Shown piece by piece: positions 1-9,718 of a stretch of DNA of 64,000 bases. This stretch comes from Flaviaestuariibacter sp. (lineage in GTDB: Bacteria; Bacteroidota; Bacteroidia; Chitinophagales; Chitinophagaceae): positions 298,318 through 362,317 of the forward strand of contig JAOQAI010000013.1 in assembly GCA_025963645.1 (NCBI GenBank), read 5' to 3'. Both the position numbers and the translations under genes were made by a program. How positions within the stretch are numbered: the stretch's first letter is position 1; each line of letters starts with the position of its first letter. Under the pieces are notes generated by a model, which did not search any database, was not told the DNA's origin, and was given only the letters and a program-made list of their open reading frames with translations.

Positions 1-2
1 AG

Positions 3-1226
3 GGTGGGAGAGTGACGGTTCGCGTCTTCCCCATTTTTGCTGACAATAACCGCGTTTTCAAAATTGGAATCACATCGCCGCTTCGGATGCAAGAGGGGCA
101 ACTGGTATATGACAATATTTCGTTTGATGGACCGGATGCGAGCAGTGCCATGGAAGAAGTGCAGGTAAAGCTGGATGGCAATGCGGTGAATGCTGCCGGT
201 AACCAGGTTGCTTTTCGGTCGGCTTCGCCAAATGCATATGAACATTCGGGAAGATATAGCTCGGACTGGGCTTACGCTTTTAAAGATCCGGGACTGAAGG
301 AGCAGGCATTTGAGTTCGGAGGAAATCGCTATAGTCTGCAATCTTATTCACCAAGCTACGCCTCGGCTACCATACAGGATGTTTTTCTTGACATCAATGA
401 AAGCTGGACGGCTAAAGAATTTGATGCGGTTTTGAATGCAGCAAAAGGCAAGCGATTATGGGTTTATGATTATGAAATGCAGGCAGTGACTGCGGACAAT
501 AAGGATGTTCTTTTTCGCCAGCTTTCTCAAAAGCAGTTTTCGTTGTTTCCGGTGTTTTTGATCCGCCATCCGGAAGCTTCACTCCTGATAAGTAAATCCA
601 GGCAGGCCTCGCCAAATCTTGATGACCTGAAAGAGTCATCTTTTTACAGGCAACTGGAAGCATTTTCGGCTAAGGGCTCCGCAGTACGTTTGTTCTATCT
701 AGGCAGCCAGCCTACGGTGTACCTCGCCTCACTATTGGATTACCGGGTGCTGAATGCGCAGTATGGAAGTTTAGAAGAGTTGGAGGATGTTTTAGTCAAG
801 AATCGCTTTGCTGCAAACGCTGAATCAGATTCCGCTATTATCATCCGGCAGGCAGCCCTAACACTTACAAGATCACCGGCAACAGGCAGCATTACTGGTC
901 CCGATCATCTGCAAAGGCTCTTTGCTTACAATCATGTGTTGAAGCAATATGGCGAAGGCGGCCTGGGCAATGGGGCCAAAACGGACAGTCTTATAAAAGA
1001 AGCAGCGGAGGCTAATATCGTTTCGCCGGTGTCCAGTTTGATCGTGCTGGAAACGCAACAGGATTATGACCGCTTTGGTATCGAAAAAAGCAAGAACAGT
1101 CTTTCCAATGCCACACTAAAATCAACGGGTGCTGTACCCGAGCCGCATGAATGGGTGTTGATCATTCTCTTTGCCTTGCTTAGCGGCTACCTGTTTCAAA
1201 AGTCTAAAAAAGGTAAGTATGCGTAG
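3..1226 (+). CDS. XrtN-system VIT-domain surface protein, 5' partial
   Basis: The reading frame is open to the left edge of the window, so only the C-terminal ~407 residues are seen. The protein ends in a PEP-CTERM-like sorting tail: a VPEP motif, then HEW, one hydrophobic helix, and a basic end (QKSKKGK). This is the arrangement recognised by exosortases. Its stop codon overlaps the start of the exosortase gene by 8 nt (ATGCGTAG), so the two are translationally coupled. In Bacteroidota, exosortase N is typically encoded beside one dedicated target with an N-terminal VIT domain. That domain would lie upstream of this window, so the VIT assignment rests on context. The visible part has no recognised catalytic motif. 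The likely location is the cell surface after tail processing. Confidence 0.75.
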   Translation, partial: GGRVTVRVFPIFADNNRVFKIGITSPLRMQEGQLVYDNISFDGPDASSAMEEVQVKLDGNAVNAAGNQVAFRSASPNAYEHSGRYSSDWAYAFKDPGLKEQAFEFGGNRYSLQSYSPSYASATIQDVFLDINESWTAKEFDAVLNAAKGKRLWVYDYEMQAVTADNKDVLFRQLSQKQFSLFPVFLIRHPEASLLISKSRQASPNLDDLKESSFYRQLEAFSAKGSAVRLFYLGSQPTVYLASLLDYRVLNAQYGSLEELEDVLVKNRFAANAESDSAIIIRQAALTLTRSPATGSITGPDHLQRLFAYNHVLKQYGEGGLGNGAKTDSLIKEAAEANIVSPVSSLIVLETQQDYDRFGIEKSKNSLSNATLKSTGAVPEPHEWVLIILFALLSGYLFQKSKKGKYA

Positions 1227-2562
1227 TGCAATAGCGGCCATTGGATTAAGACAGATGATTATACAGCCTGCTCACTTATTGCTGGCGGGTTACGTTGTTG
1301 TATGTCACTTTACATTAGGTGATTATTTAAAGCCCTTATCGTTGCCATTTATTTTGGGATCGATGGCATTGTATTTCATTATTCAAAAGTCCACACCACG
1401 GTTTTCACCACGATATGGCTATGCATTACTTTTTTTCCTGGCGCTTTCACTACTTATTTCCGTGAAGACCCTGCTTTATTTCAGCATTGGATATGCGTTG
1501 TTTTTCCTGGCGGAATGTAGCGGCTACCGCATTCGGTTTTTAGGCAGTGCGGTGCTGGCGATCATGTCGCCTGCATTTAATTATGTAACCAATACATTTA
1601 GTTTTCCAATCCAGCTGCAATTGGCAAAATGGGCCAGCAAGATTCTGCATATCACCGCTTCGGATTCCTCGGTAAAGGGTGCTGTCATCCATCATGCCAA
1701 TGGCAGCTTCTCTGTTGATCCGGCCTGTATGGGGTTGAATATGCTGGTTGCTTCATTATTAGTAGGGGCAATTTTTATCGGTTATAATGAACGCCGCTTC
1801 CAAAAAAAGCTAAGCGTGTATGGTGCTTTTGGTTACCTGGCGTTGATCGTAGGTCTGAATATTATCAGCAATCTCATTCGCATCATTGTATTGGTCCAGT
1901 TTAGCCTCCCGCCGGAATCAATCGGCCACGAGATGGTTGGACTCGCTTGTCTTTTTTTATATGTGGTTTTACCGGCTTCTTATTTAGCCAAGCAGTTAGT
2001 TGTCCGGTATGGCAATGATAAGCAAGTCATCCTTAAGCGAGCTGTTAGCCACAAATGGGTTATACACATAATCTTACTAGGCGCTATAACGCTTGCCGGA
2101 ATACGCGTCATTTCAACAGACACTTTTGATGCTTTTCCACCACCTGCGGCAAACCTTATTGCGGGTTATGAAACGTCGCAATACGAGCCGGGAATTCTCA
2201 AACTAAAAAGTGATGCGTACCTCGTGTACGTAAAGTATGTGCGTGGTTTCTACGATACCGATCATAGTCCAACCATTTGCTGGAAAGGCAGTGGCTATGA
2301 GTTTACGCAGATCGCTTTACACAAAACCAGCACTGGCAGCTATTATACAGCCACCTTACAAAATGGTGAAGGAAAGCTATACACGGCCTGGTGGTATGGC
2401 AATGCGAGGATCGTCACTACAGACCAATGGACCTGGCGCACCCACCTTTTCAAAGAAAAAGGAAAGCTGGCAGTAATAAATGTTACCGCCGCAACCATGC
2501 CCGAATTAGATAAAGAAGTGCAACGAATTGTTAATCGAAACGCCTTGAAGGAACTGTTCTAG
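1219..2562 (+). CDS. xrtN: Exosortase N (XrtN), with EpsI-like C-terminal domain
   Basis: A polytopic membrane transpeptidase-like protein of 447 residues. It carries the exosortase triad: Cys170 in VDPACMG, Arg221 in NLIRI and His237 in IGHEM, each in or beside a membrane helix. After the last helix, a periplasmic region with the HSPTICWKGSG motif resembles the EpsI family often fused or linked to exosortases. The start at 1219 is preferred over an upstream in-frame codon because it gives the tight 8-nt overlap with the preceding gene and a normal N-terminus (MRSAIAAIG). The adjacent PEP-CTERM-like protein is its presumed and probably only substrate. A strong hairpin follows the stop. Confidence 0.85.
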   Translation: MRSAIAAIGLRQMIIQPAHLLLAGYVVVCHFTLGDYLKPLSLPFILGSMALYFIIQKSTPRFSPRYGYALLFFLALSLLISVKTLLYFSIGYALFFLAECSGYRIRFLGSAVLAIMSPAFNYVTNTFSFPIQLQLAKWASKILHITASDSSVKGAVIHHANGSFSVDPACMGLNMLVASLLVGAIFIGYNERRFQKKLSVYGAFGYLALIVGLNIISNLIRIIVLVQFSLPPESIGHEMVGLACLFLYVVLPASYLAKQLVVRYGNDKQVILKRAVSHKWVIHIILLGAITLAGIRVISTDTFDAFPPPAANLIAGYETSQYEPGILKLKSDAYLVYVKYVRGFYDTDHSPTICWKGSGYEFTQIALHKTSTGSYYTATLQNGEGKLYTAWWYGNARIVTTDQWTWRTHLFKEKGKLAVINVTAATMPELDKEVQRIVNRNALKELF

Positions 2563-2600
2563 AACGGTTTTACAACAAGCTGCAAAAGCTTCAGGCATAA

Positions 2601-2630
2601 AAAAGAAGCGCTTTGCAGGGCGCTTCTTTT
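2601..2630. terminator. Bidirectional intrinsic terminator
   Basis: An 11-bp perfect stem (AAAAGAAGCGC paired with GCGCTTCTTTT) around an 8-nt loop, flanked by A and T runs. It lies between convergent xrtN and the TolB-like/barrel gene and can serve both strands. Confidence 0.85.
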
Positions 2631-2650
2631 TTATTAAGCAGGAGTAAGTT

Positions 2651-5600
2651 TTAGAAATCCAATCCTAATGACAAATACGTTTGCGGCTTGCCACGGAATA
2701 ACCCGTTCATCTGCCACGCCGCATCAAACCTTACAAAATAGCCAAGTAAGGTGCTGCGGGCGCCAAAGCCATAGCCGCCGGCAAAGGGCCCGATGCCGCC
2801 TGCCTGCACTTTCACAGAAACGGACGGATTACTGATATCGCTATAAGTAACCGCAGGGCGCTTGATCTTGTTATACGTACCATTCCATGCGGTTCCAAGG
2901 TCAATGAATTGTACGAGTTGGAAATTACGCAGGAAGGCATTGTTGATCGGGCGGTTAAAGAAGGTGCTGAATACCGGCATCCGGACCTCACTGTTGATCA
3001 CCAGGTTATTATTACCATTGGTTACGTTTTGCTTAAAACCACGCAGGTTAACTGCCAATGCCTGGTAGGCATAGTTAGCAGCTGGGTCAGGAGCATTGGA
3101 AGGATTTGCTTCGAAATAGCGGAAACCACCATCGGCTTTCTGGTTTTCCCGCAGCTTTAGCCAGCCATCGGTTCCCCCGAGGTAATACACTACTTTCTGG
3201 CTGCCAAAAGAAAAATCTCCGGCTCCGCGAACGGCCCAAATAACATTCCGGTAAATAGGCAGATAATGGCGGGCATCAAAACCTACATTAAATAGGAACC
3301 GCCCATCTTGGCTGGTCTTATTAGCCATTTGTGCAAAGATGTCGGTATAGGCTTTCCAGCGCAAGCCATTCCAGATATTGGTAGCTGGGTTCAGCGTATT
3401 GTCATGCACATATTCCAACGAGAATTGAGCATAGTTTTTCTTGACATCTGGCAGGATGGCGCTTAAGAAATCAATCGTCGGGACCACCAGGCGGTCGAAA
3501 CGAGGGCCAATAGTAGCTCGCAGGCTCCTGGTTTTGTCAATCGCGTAGCGAACCCGGGCCAGGTAGTAGTTTGAATAATTCTTTGCAGGATATTGCAGCA
3601 ATTGACCATTAACTGTTACGCCGACACCCACTTCCTGGGTACTTCTGTAATAAGTGAAGCCCCAATCAAAACGCTTTTTCAGGTTCGTGAATTCAAAGAG
3701 AACATCATTATCCTTTAAATTCGGTGCGATGCGGAAGCCACCGGATATCTTATAATCCTCGAAAAGATCCAACGTACCTAAGCGTATCATACCGCTCAGC
3801 TCATTGCCATTTGAAGGGCTGATGGGTCCGGCGCCTCCCTGGTAAGCCTGGTATTTTGAAGGGATATAAACCGTGTTGTTCAAACCCGCCACTATATTAT
3901 CCGTGAAGAATTTTGGCGGACGGTATTGGAACAGCTTTGCTTTTTTCAATACCGGCTCTGGAGCAGCCTCTTCGGTCGTGAATATTTGCCCTACCCGTGT
4001 GCTATCTGTTTTTTCGTCCTTGAATTCGCTCTGGAAGAAATCGTCGCCTTTCTTGGAAGAATCGGCAGCGGTTTGCAAGGTATTGGTGGTAGTGGCAGCC
4101 ATGCGTTGCCGTTCCTGGAGCTTCTTTACATATTCGGTTGGTGGGGCTGTTACATTGCGGCGGCGCAAGGTATTTTCATCCACTTTTAGCCGGTAAAGGA
4201 ACTTATACTCTCCTTGCTGCGTGACTTCACTTACCAGGCTGTTATCACCAGCGGTGCGGGTTTCCAGCAGGCTGCTTTGATAGTTGGTTAGCGGAAAGAT
4301 ATAAGCCGAATCATTGCTGGTAGCAAAAAATCCGATCGAATCAACATCGCTTTTTTGCCAGTCTTTCAGTACACTGTCCACTTCCTTAGCTGCCGGGTTG
4401 CGCAGTATTTCGTCCCCAATAAAAACCAAGGTATCAAGACCAGCTTTTTGGGTGGTGAAGAAGCCGGCATACCGGTTGTTGATACCGTTCTCATCTGATG
4501 TGAAGGTAAAATGCGTCACATTGTATTGAGAAGGGAAGCGGGCATTGCCAAATTTCACATTGGTCAATTGCGAGATCTGCTTGAACTCGCTCTTATTCCA
4601 GTTATCAATTAAAAAGATATTCGATCGCGGCGATGGCATAGACGTATCGCTGCTGACAGCACCAGCCGATGGGCGGTTGCTGGAATAAATAATTCCCGTT
4701 TTATTTGGAAAGGTTACAAAAGAAGCATCCCGGTCATCAAACACATCGTTGGTGATCTGCTCTACGGTTTGCTTGTCAATTTTATAAACGAAAATATCTG
4801 TCTGCCCGGCCTTGGTAGCGCTAAAAATGAGCGTATTGGCATCCAGCATATATTTCATGTCCTGCACCTGGTCAAACTGTGTTATCTCCTGCTTGTTGAT
4901 TTTCACCCGTCGTGACAGGTCATAGACAAAAAACTGGATCTTGCCTTTTTCAGTATAAAGAACCGCCAGTCGTGTGCCTTTACCATCCCAGGCAAGAATA
5001 GGGTAGTTCGGATTCACTTCATCTTCTTTGCTGCGGGTGCCGGTTTGCAAGATCACCTTGCGGTTCACAAAGTTCTCATTGATCACCACGCTGTATTTGC
5101 CTTGCTTGAATTCGGTTACGGCATAAGTAAAACTGCGGGGAACCGGGTTGGCATTGAAGCGGATAAAATCTTTTTTGCCCACTTCTTCCGTCACGGATAA
5201 TTGACCCTTCGGTACAATCCGGCGGCCACGGAGGTCTTTAAAGTAAAGGGCTGTTTCTTCGGTCATGAAATCCTTCAGCACATCTTTGAATTTCTTCTTG
5301 GCCACTTTTTGCGTAGCGCTATTCAGGTTACGGTAGATGCGGGCCAGGTACAACATATAGGTTGTCTTATTCTGCCCGTATTTATTGCCGATATAGTACC
5401 AGAAAGCATGTCCGGCAAGCAGCGGCTGCTCAAAAGCAAACTGGTAAAAGTTGTTATACTTGCCGCTTAGCAAGGCATTCTTTAGCCTGTCATCCAACTC
5501 TGGGCTCCAGGTTTCGGCTGCGTAATCAATATAGCCGTCCGTCAGCCATTTGGGTAGATCCAAAAGTGCCTGGTTAGCCGCGAATTCTCCCAGGTCATCA

Positions 5601-6064
5601 CCAAAAAGAAGATTTTGTACCAGCACTTGTGCAATACCAACCCGCAACTGGCGGCGTAGGTTATTGCGGTCGCCGTTGTAATAGACCAGCATCTTGTTAT
5701 TCACCAACTTTGTTACCCCGCCGGTGCCCTGCCAGTCAATGCCCAGCCCGATGTTTGACTGTTGCATCTCATCGAAATTGTTATAAACAACCAGGTTGGC
5801 GCGGCGCTGCAACCCATATTCTACGAACTCTTCGAGTTGCGGCAATTCTTTTTCGGCAACCTGCGCGGCATACTTGCCTATTTCCAATCCGTCCTGTGCG
5901 AAGTAGGTATTGAAATTATCGGTTTGGTAATATTTCCAGTTGAACTTTTGAAATTGCACCCGGTTCTTGCCATATTCCACGGCATTTACCTGGGCGTTGG
6001 ATGAAAAGGAAAAAAGCACACAGACCAGTGCGACAAGGTAGGCTCGGCAGCTCGATTTATTCAT
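2651..6064 (-). CDS. TolB-like propeller / outer-membrane beta-barrel protein
   Basis: A 1137-residue protein with a signal peptide (MNKSSCRAYLVALVCVLFSF, then cleavage near SNAQ). The N-terminal ~300 residues resemble a peptidase-MA-like region (PKWLTDGYIDYAAE) without an obvious HExxH. The middle is a TolB/DPP-IV-like beta-propeller (LAWDGKGTRLAV, IIYSSNRPS). The C-terminal third has the alternating beta pattern and final Phe (LGLDF) of outer-membrane barrels, with a surface-antigen-like part. The start at 6064 is chosen because it opens with the signal peptide; an upstream codon at 6121 would prefix 19 residues and overlap the divergent gene's region. The family is common in Bacteroidota but its exact role is unknown; translocation or envelope assembly is only a guess. 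Confidence 0.7.
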   Translation of the reverse strand: MNKSSCRAYLVALVCVLFSFSSNAQVNAVEYGKNRVQFQKFNWKYYQTDNFNTYFAQDGLEIGKYAAQVAEKELPQLEEFVEYGLQRRANLVVYNNFDEMQQSNIGLGIDWQGTGGVTKLVNNKMLVYYNGDRNNLRRQLRVGIAQVLVQNLLFGDDLGEFAANQALLDLPKWLTDGYIDYAAETWSPELDDRLKNALLSGKYNNFYQFAFEQPLLAGHAFWYYIGNKYGQNKTTYMLYLARIYRNLNSATQKVAKKKFKDVLKDFMTEETALYFKDLRGRRIVPKGQLSVTEEVGKKDFIRFNANPVPRSFTYAVTEFKQGKYSVVINENFVNRKVILQTGTRSKEDEVNPNYPILAWDGKGTRLAVLYTEKGKIQFFVYDLSRRVKINKQEITQFDQVQDMKYMLDANTLIFSATKAGQTDIFVYKIDKQTVEQITNDVFDDRDASFVTFPNKTGIIYSSNRPSAGAVSSDTSMPSPRSNIFLIDNWNKSEFKQISQLTNVKFGNARFPSQYNVTHFTFTSDENGINNRYAGFFTTQKAGLDTLVFIGDEILRNPAAKEVDSVLKDWQKSDVDSIGFFATSNDSAYIFPLTNYQSSLLETRTAGDNSLVSEVTQQGEYKFLYRLKVDENTLRRRNVTAPPTEYVKKLQERQRMAATTTNTLQTAADSSKKGDDFFQSEFKDEKTDSTRVGQIFTTEEAAPEPVLKKAKLFQYRPPKFFTDNIVAGLNNTVYIPSKYQAYQGGAGPISPSNGNELSGMIRLGTLDLFEDYKISGGFRIAPNLKDNDVLFEFTNLKKRFDWGFTYYRSTQEVGVGVTVNGQLLQYPAKNYSNYYLARVRYAIDKTRSLRATIGPRFDRLVVPTIDFLSAILPDVKKNYAQFSLEYVHDNTLNPATNIWNGLRWKAYTDIFAQMANKTSQDGRFLFNVGFDARHYLPIYRNVIWAVRGAGDFSFGSQKVVYYLGGTDGWLKLRENQKADGGFRYFEANPSNAPDPAANYAYQALAVNLRGFKQNVTNGNNNLVINSEVRMPVFSTFFNRPINNAFLRNFQLVQFIDLGTAWNGTYNKIKRPAVTYSDISNPSVSVKVQAGGIGPFAGGYGFGARSTLLGYFVRFDAAWQMNGLFRGKPQTYLSLGLDF

Positions 6065-6142
6065 AAAGTTTGCTATGATTCTTAAGGTAATGGGCTCTCG
6101 GTTTTCAAGTGTAAATTGCACTTAAAAATACACAAAAACGAC

Positions 6143-6793
6143 ATGATAACCGTACAGGCATTTACGTTTAATCCCGTTCAGGAGAATACCTATGTCCTGT
6201 ACAACGAAAAAGGGGAGTGCTGTATTATAGACCCGGGACCTTATTTCCCGGCAGAAGAACAAGCATTAACAGATTTTATTGAAGAGAATAAGCTCACACC
6301 GGTTTTATTGCTCAATACGCATTGTCACTTCGACCACATTTTCGGAAACAAGCTGGTGCAGCAAACCTATGGACTAACCCTGTATCTTCATCCCTTGGAA
6401 AAACAGGTGCTTGATCTGGGCCCGGCATCCACTCAAAAATGGGGCATTCCGTGGGACAAATGGTACGAAGGGGAATACAATTTTATAGAGGAAGGAAATG
6501 TCATCCAATTTGGCGATGAGGAATTGCAGGTTCTTTTAACGCCGGGGCATTCGCCGGGCAGCGTGTGTTTTTATAGTAAATCGAACAAGTTTATCATTGC
6601 CGGTGATGTTCTTTTCAACGGAAGCGTAGGGCGAACCGATCTGCCGGGTGGCGACTTTAGTATATTGGAGAAAAGCATTCGCACAAAGCTTTATACATTA
6701 CCCGGGGATGTGGTAGTGTTGTATCCTGGCCACGGGGAAAGCACAACGATTGGGGACGAGATGAAGAGTAATCCTTTCGTAAAAATGTCGTGA
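6143..6793 (+). CDS. MBL-fold hydrolase (glyoxalase II-like)
   Basis: A 216-residue metallo-beta-lactamase fold hydrolase. The metal-binding signature THCHFDH gives His60, His62, Asp64 and His65. His136 (PGHSPG), Asp155 (AGDVLF) and His197 (YPGHGE) complete the binuclear site. The compact length and the FNPVQENTYVL start match the YcbL/glyoxalase-II-like group of cytosolic hydrolases in Bacteroidota, which may act on glutathione-type or other thioesters; the substrate cannot be read from the sequence. The start at 6143 is used because the preceding in-frame residues lie in the divergent promoter region. The stop overlaps the next small ORF (TGATG). Confidence 0.85.
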   Translation: MITVQAFTFNPVQENTYVLYNEKGECCIIDPGPYFPAEEQALTDFIEENKLTPVLLLNTHCHFDHIFGNKLVQQTYGLTLYLHPLEKQVLDLGPASTQKWGIPWDKWYEGEYNFIEEGNVIQFGDEELQVLLTPGHSPGSVCFYSKSNKFIIAGDVLFNGSVGRTDLPGGDFSILEKSIRTKLYTLPGDVVVLYPGHGESTTIGDEMKSNPFVKMS

Positions 6794-6960
6794 TGAAAAA
6801 AAGCAAGCTGAATTTTATGCCGCCGGAGTTGGCGGAAGCCAAACGGATCGCCGAGATCCAATCGCTTTCCTATGTGGAGCGGCTGGAAAGGCTTTTTGCG
6901 CTAATGGAACTTACCAGGCTTTTACAAACTTCTAAAAGTAACACAAGCGCAGAGGCATGA
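6793..6960 (+). CDS. Small 55-residue helical protein, coupled to MBL gene
   Basis: A short ORF beginning MKKSKLNFMPPELAEAKRIA and ending KSNTSAEA. Its ATG overlaps the upstream stop as TGATG, a standard sign of translational coupling. It is charged and predicted helical, with no signal peptide or membrane segment. It resembles the small proteins that precede nucleotidyltransferase-like genes in some Bacteroidota, but here no such gene follows; the next gene is on the other strand. Function unknown. Confidence 0.55.
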   Translation: MKKSKLNFMPPELAEAKRIAEIQSLSYVERLERLFALMELTRLLQTSKSNTSAEA

Positions 6961-7048
6961 ATACATCAAAAATCGGAATAGCTAAATGTCTAGACAAGCA
7001 AAAATAATAAGTTCACTGCCTTAATAAAGTTCCTGTTAATCCTAATCC

Positions 7049-8560
7049 TCAAATCCGCGGTGCAAAGTATTTTCCAACCACCGGCAACCGTACAAACTCT
7101 TTCCGCTCCACGTTTACTATCAGCCAGGCAAAGGCAGCAATTAACAGTGCCGCAAAACCACGATTGACCCAGGGATGCAATTCCAGTAATTGAAAGGCAA
7201 GATAACCACCATACAAGGCTACGCAAATCACCAGGTAGGCTGTAAGCTTTTTAGTGGCGTAGGGAACCAGGTATTGCTTTTGCCCCCATTTGTAAGAGAT
7301 CACCATCATGCTGCCGTAGCAAAAGAAGGTAGCCCACGCACAAGCCATATAGCCAAAGCGTGGAATGAATACGGCGTTGATAGCAATGGTAACCGCGGCA
7401 CCCATCAGTGTGATCCAGGCGCCGGCCATGGTTTTATTAGAAAGCTTATACCAAATGGAAAGGTTGTAATACACACCAATGAAGATATTTGCCAGCAGCA
7501 GGATCGGTACCACATCAAGACCTTCCCAATATGCGGGCTTCTGAATAAAGCTTTTCCATACATCAAGAAAGAGCGCTACCGCTAAAAACATAAAACAGAC
7601 CACGATCACAAAAAATTTCATCACCCGTGCATATACCCGTTGGGGTTGTTGACCTTGAGCAGTGGCAAAGAAAAAGGGTTCGGCCGCCATGCGAAAGGCT
7701 TGAATGGAAAGCGTGATCAGCAAGGATAATTTATAGCAGGCGCTATACATCCCCACTTCAAACGTAGCGGCTTCCGCGGTAGGGGCCGGGCTCCACCAAC
7801 GCAGCATTAAGCGGTCCAGTGTTTCATTGATCATACCTGCAAAACCTGCCAGTATCAATGGCGATGCATAAATCATGATCTCCCGCCAAAGCTTTGCATT
7901 AAACCGCCAGCGAAAAGAGAATACTTCTCGAAAGAGTAGAAAGAAAGTGAACACGGATTGTATAAGATTTGCCAGCACTACATAGCTCACCCGGTCTTCT
8001 TCGCGGTAATAAACACCGATAAAACTGGTGGGATCCGCAGCTTGCAAACGTGGGCAGACAGACAAGAAGAAATAGGTAAATCCAATGTTGATCAAAATGC
8101 CAAGTATGCGAACCGTAGCAAATTTTACCGGCCGCCCTTCATAACGAAGCTTGGCAAAAGCCAGTGCGGTCAGTGTATCAAAGGCAATGATAAAGGCACT
8201 GTAGGTAAAGTATTCGGTATGGTCTTTTACACCAATAAGGGCTGCCAGTTCATCCTTGAAAAGCAGCATAACACTGGTAAGGATAACCGTACTTACCAGC
8301 AAGGAGATCATCGCCGTACTATAAACTTCCGCTTCCGCTTCCTTGTTCTTTGAAAAACGGAAATAGGCCGTTTCTAATCCATAAGTAAAGATGACATTAA
8401 GGAAAGGAATGACGGCATAGACCAGGCTCATTTCGCCGTAAGCCACACCGGCCAAAGCAAAGGTGAGGTAAGGCGTCAGCAGGTAATTGATAAAGCGGGC
8501 GGCAATAGAACTGGCGCCGTACCATAAAGTTTGTCCTGCTAATTTTTTAATGCCACTCAA
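7049..8560 (-). CDS. Polysaccharide flippase (MOP/Wzx-like)
   Basis: A 503-residue protein of about 14 hydrophobic helices with the N-terminus typical of oligosaccharide flippases (LAGQTLWYGASSIAARFINY). Members of the MOP superfamily move lipid-linked sugars across the inner membrane for surface polysaccharide assembly. No glycosyltransferase genes lie next to it, so the glycan cannot be inferred. The start is directly preceded by a short leader and the gene appears to be monocistronic. Confidence 0.85.
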   Translation of the reverse strand: MSGIKKLAGQTLWYGASSIAARFINYLLTPYLTFALAGVAYGEMSLVYAVIPFLNVIFTYGLETAYFRFSKNKEAEAEVYSTAMISLLVSTVILTSVMLLFKDELAALIGVKDHTEYFTYSAFIIAFDTLTALAFAKLRYEGRPVKFATVRILGILINIGFTYFFLSVCPRLQAADPTSFIGVYYREEDRVSYVVLANLIQSVFTFFLLFREVFSFRWRFNAKLWREIMIYASPLILAGFAGMINETLDRLMLRWWSPAPTAEAATFEVGMYSACYKLSLLITLSIQAFRMAAEPFFFATAQGQQPQRVYARVMKFFVIVVCFMFLAVALFLDVWKSFIQKPAYWEGLDVVPILLLANIFIGVYYNLSIWYKLSNKTMAGAWITLMGAAVTIAINAVFIPRFGYMACAWATFFCYGSMMVISYKWGQKQYLVPYATKKLTAYLVICVALYGGYLAFQLLELHPWVNRGFAALLIAAFAWLIVNVERKEFVRLPVVGKYFAPRI

Positions 8561-8626
8561 CCGAAACTGTTTTTGATAGAAGCAAATGTAATCGCTGCGC
8601 CCTTGTTGCTTCTCATTATTTTAAAG

Positions 8627-9670
8627 CTATGGACGGTAGCGCGGGTTGTTTAAAAAACTCGAATCGCTTAGGGTTCGCAGGAAAGAAATGATTGCTGCTT
8701 GTTCGGCAGTAGAAGTAGGAATGCCGTTAATCAACGCAGGATCTAAAGTAGGACTAACAATTACGCCGGAACGGTAATGCCCGATCATTGCCTGGACATT
8801 GCTGAAGCGGCCATCATGCCCATAGTACGAAGTAAAAAATAGGTTTCGCAAACTCGGCACCCGGAACTTCAGCGAGTCTGCCTTGTCTTTTGTCACCCGC
8901 ATCCGCCCATAATCTTTAATGTTGGGGTGAATGTCTAAGCCTGTATTTCGATAGCTGAAGTCTGTAAAGAGGGGTTCGGCATGGCACGAAGCACACTTGG
9001 TCTGAAAAAGCGTGTAGCCCGTTTGCTCCTGCACTGTAAAGCTGGCCTCGCCGCGTTTCACCCGGTCGTATTTTGAATTAGCGGAAACCATTCCCAGAAC
9101 AAATTGCTTGAGAGCGTCGAGCAGCCGGTCGGAAGTAATATTCATATCGCCGTAAGCTGCTTTGAATAACTGCCGGTAAACAGAGTCTGCCTGTAATTTG
9201 GCAACAACACCAGACACGCTTTCGCCCATATCAATTGGTGAGTTGATATGGCTTAAGGATACGGTCTCTAGATTTCTCACACTTCCATCCTGTAAAAAAG
9301 CGGGATACCAGGCCAGGTTGAATAACCCGGGTGCGTTGCGAATAGTATGCGAGTTATTGATGCCGTGGCTCAAATCATGCTCAAACGTTGTAAAAGCGGC
9401 GGCCGGCTGATGACAGGAACCACAGGAGTTGACTGTATCTCTAGCCAGCTTCCCTTCATAAAAAAGTTTTTTTCCCAAGGCAAAGCCTTCCTCCGTTAAC
9501 GGACGGTTTTGAAAATCATGCGTAGGCTGCGGAAAACCGACAGGTGTGGCAAAGGGTAATGGAGTTGCACTTCGGTAAACAAAGGTTTCTTTCTTGCCGC
9601 AACTATTTAGCAGCAATATGCCGCATAGCGTGAATACAAACAGCGCAGATATTACAAAAGATATTTTCAA
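8627..9670 (-). CDS. Di-haem cytochrome c peroxidase (lipoprotein)
   Basis: A 347-residue protein with an N-terminal lipoprotein signal (LLLNSC, acylated Cys24) and two c-type haem sites, C83-GS-C86-H87 and C226-AS-C229-H230. The spacing and the conserved stretches FYEGKLA, TIRNAPGLFN and SLRNLFFT fit the bacterial CcpA/MauG family, which reduces periplasmic hydrogen peroxide with electrons from small cytochromes or oxidises other substrates. It is probably anchored to a periplasmic membrane face. Confidence 0.88.
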   Translation of the reverse strand: MKISFVISALFVFTLCGILLLNSCGKKETFVYRSATPLPFATPVGFPQPTHDFQNRPLTEEGFALGKKLFYEGKLARDTVNSCGSCHQPAAAFTTFEHDLSHGINNSHTIRNAPGLFNLAWYPAFLQDGSVRNLETVSLSHINSPIDMGESVSGVVAKLQADSVYRQLFKAAYGDMNITSDRLLDALKQFVLGMVSANSKYDRVKRGEASFTVQEQTGYTLFQTKCASCHAEPLFTDFSYRNTGLDIHPNIKDYGRMRVTKDKADSLKFRVPSLRNLFFTSYYGHDGRFSNVQAMIGHYRSGVIVSPTLDPALINGIPTSTAEQAAIISFLRTLSDSSFLNNPRYRP

Positions 9671-9718
9671 GCAGTTTTCTTTGCCTCTAAACTAAAGCCT
9701 TCCGGTAGAAGGAGCATG

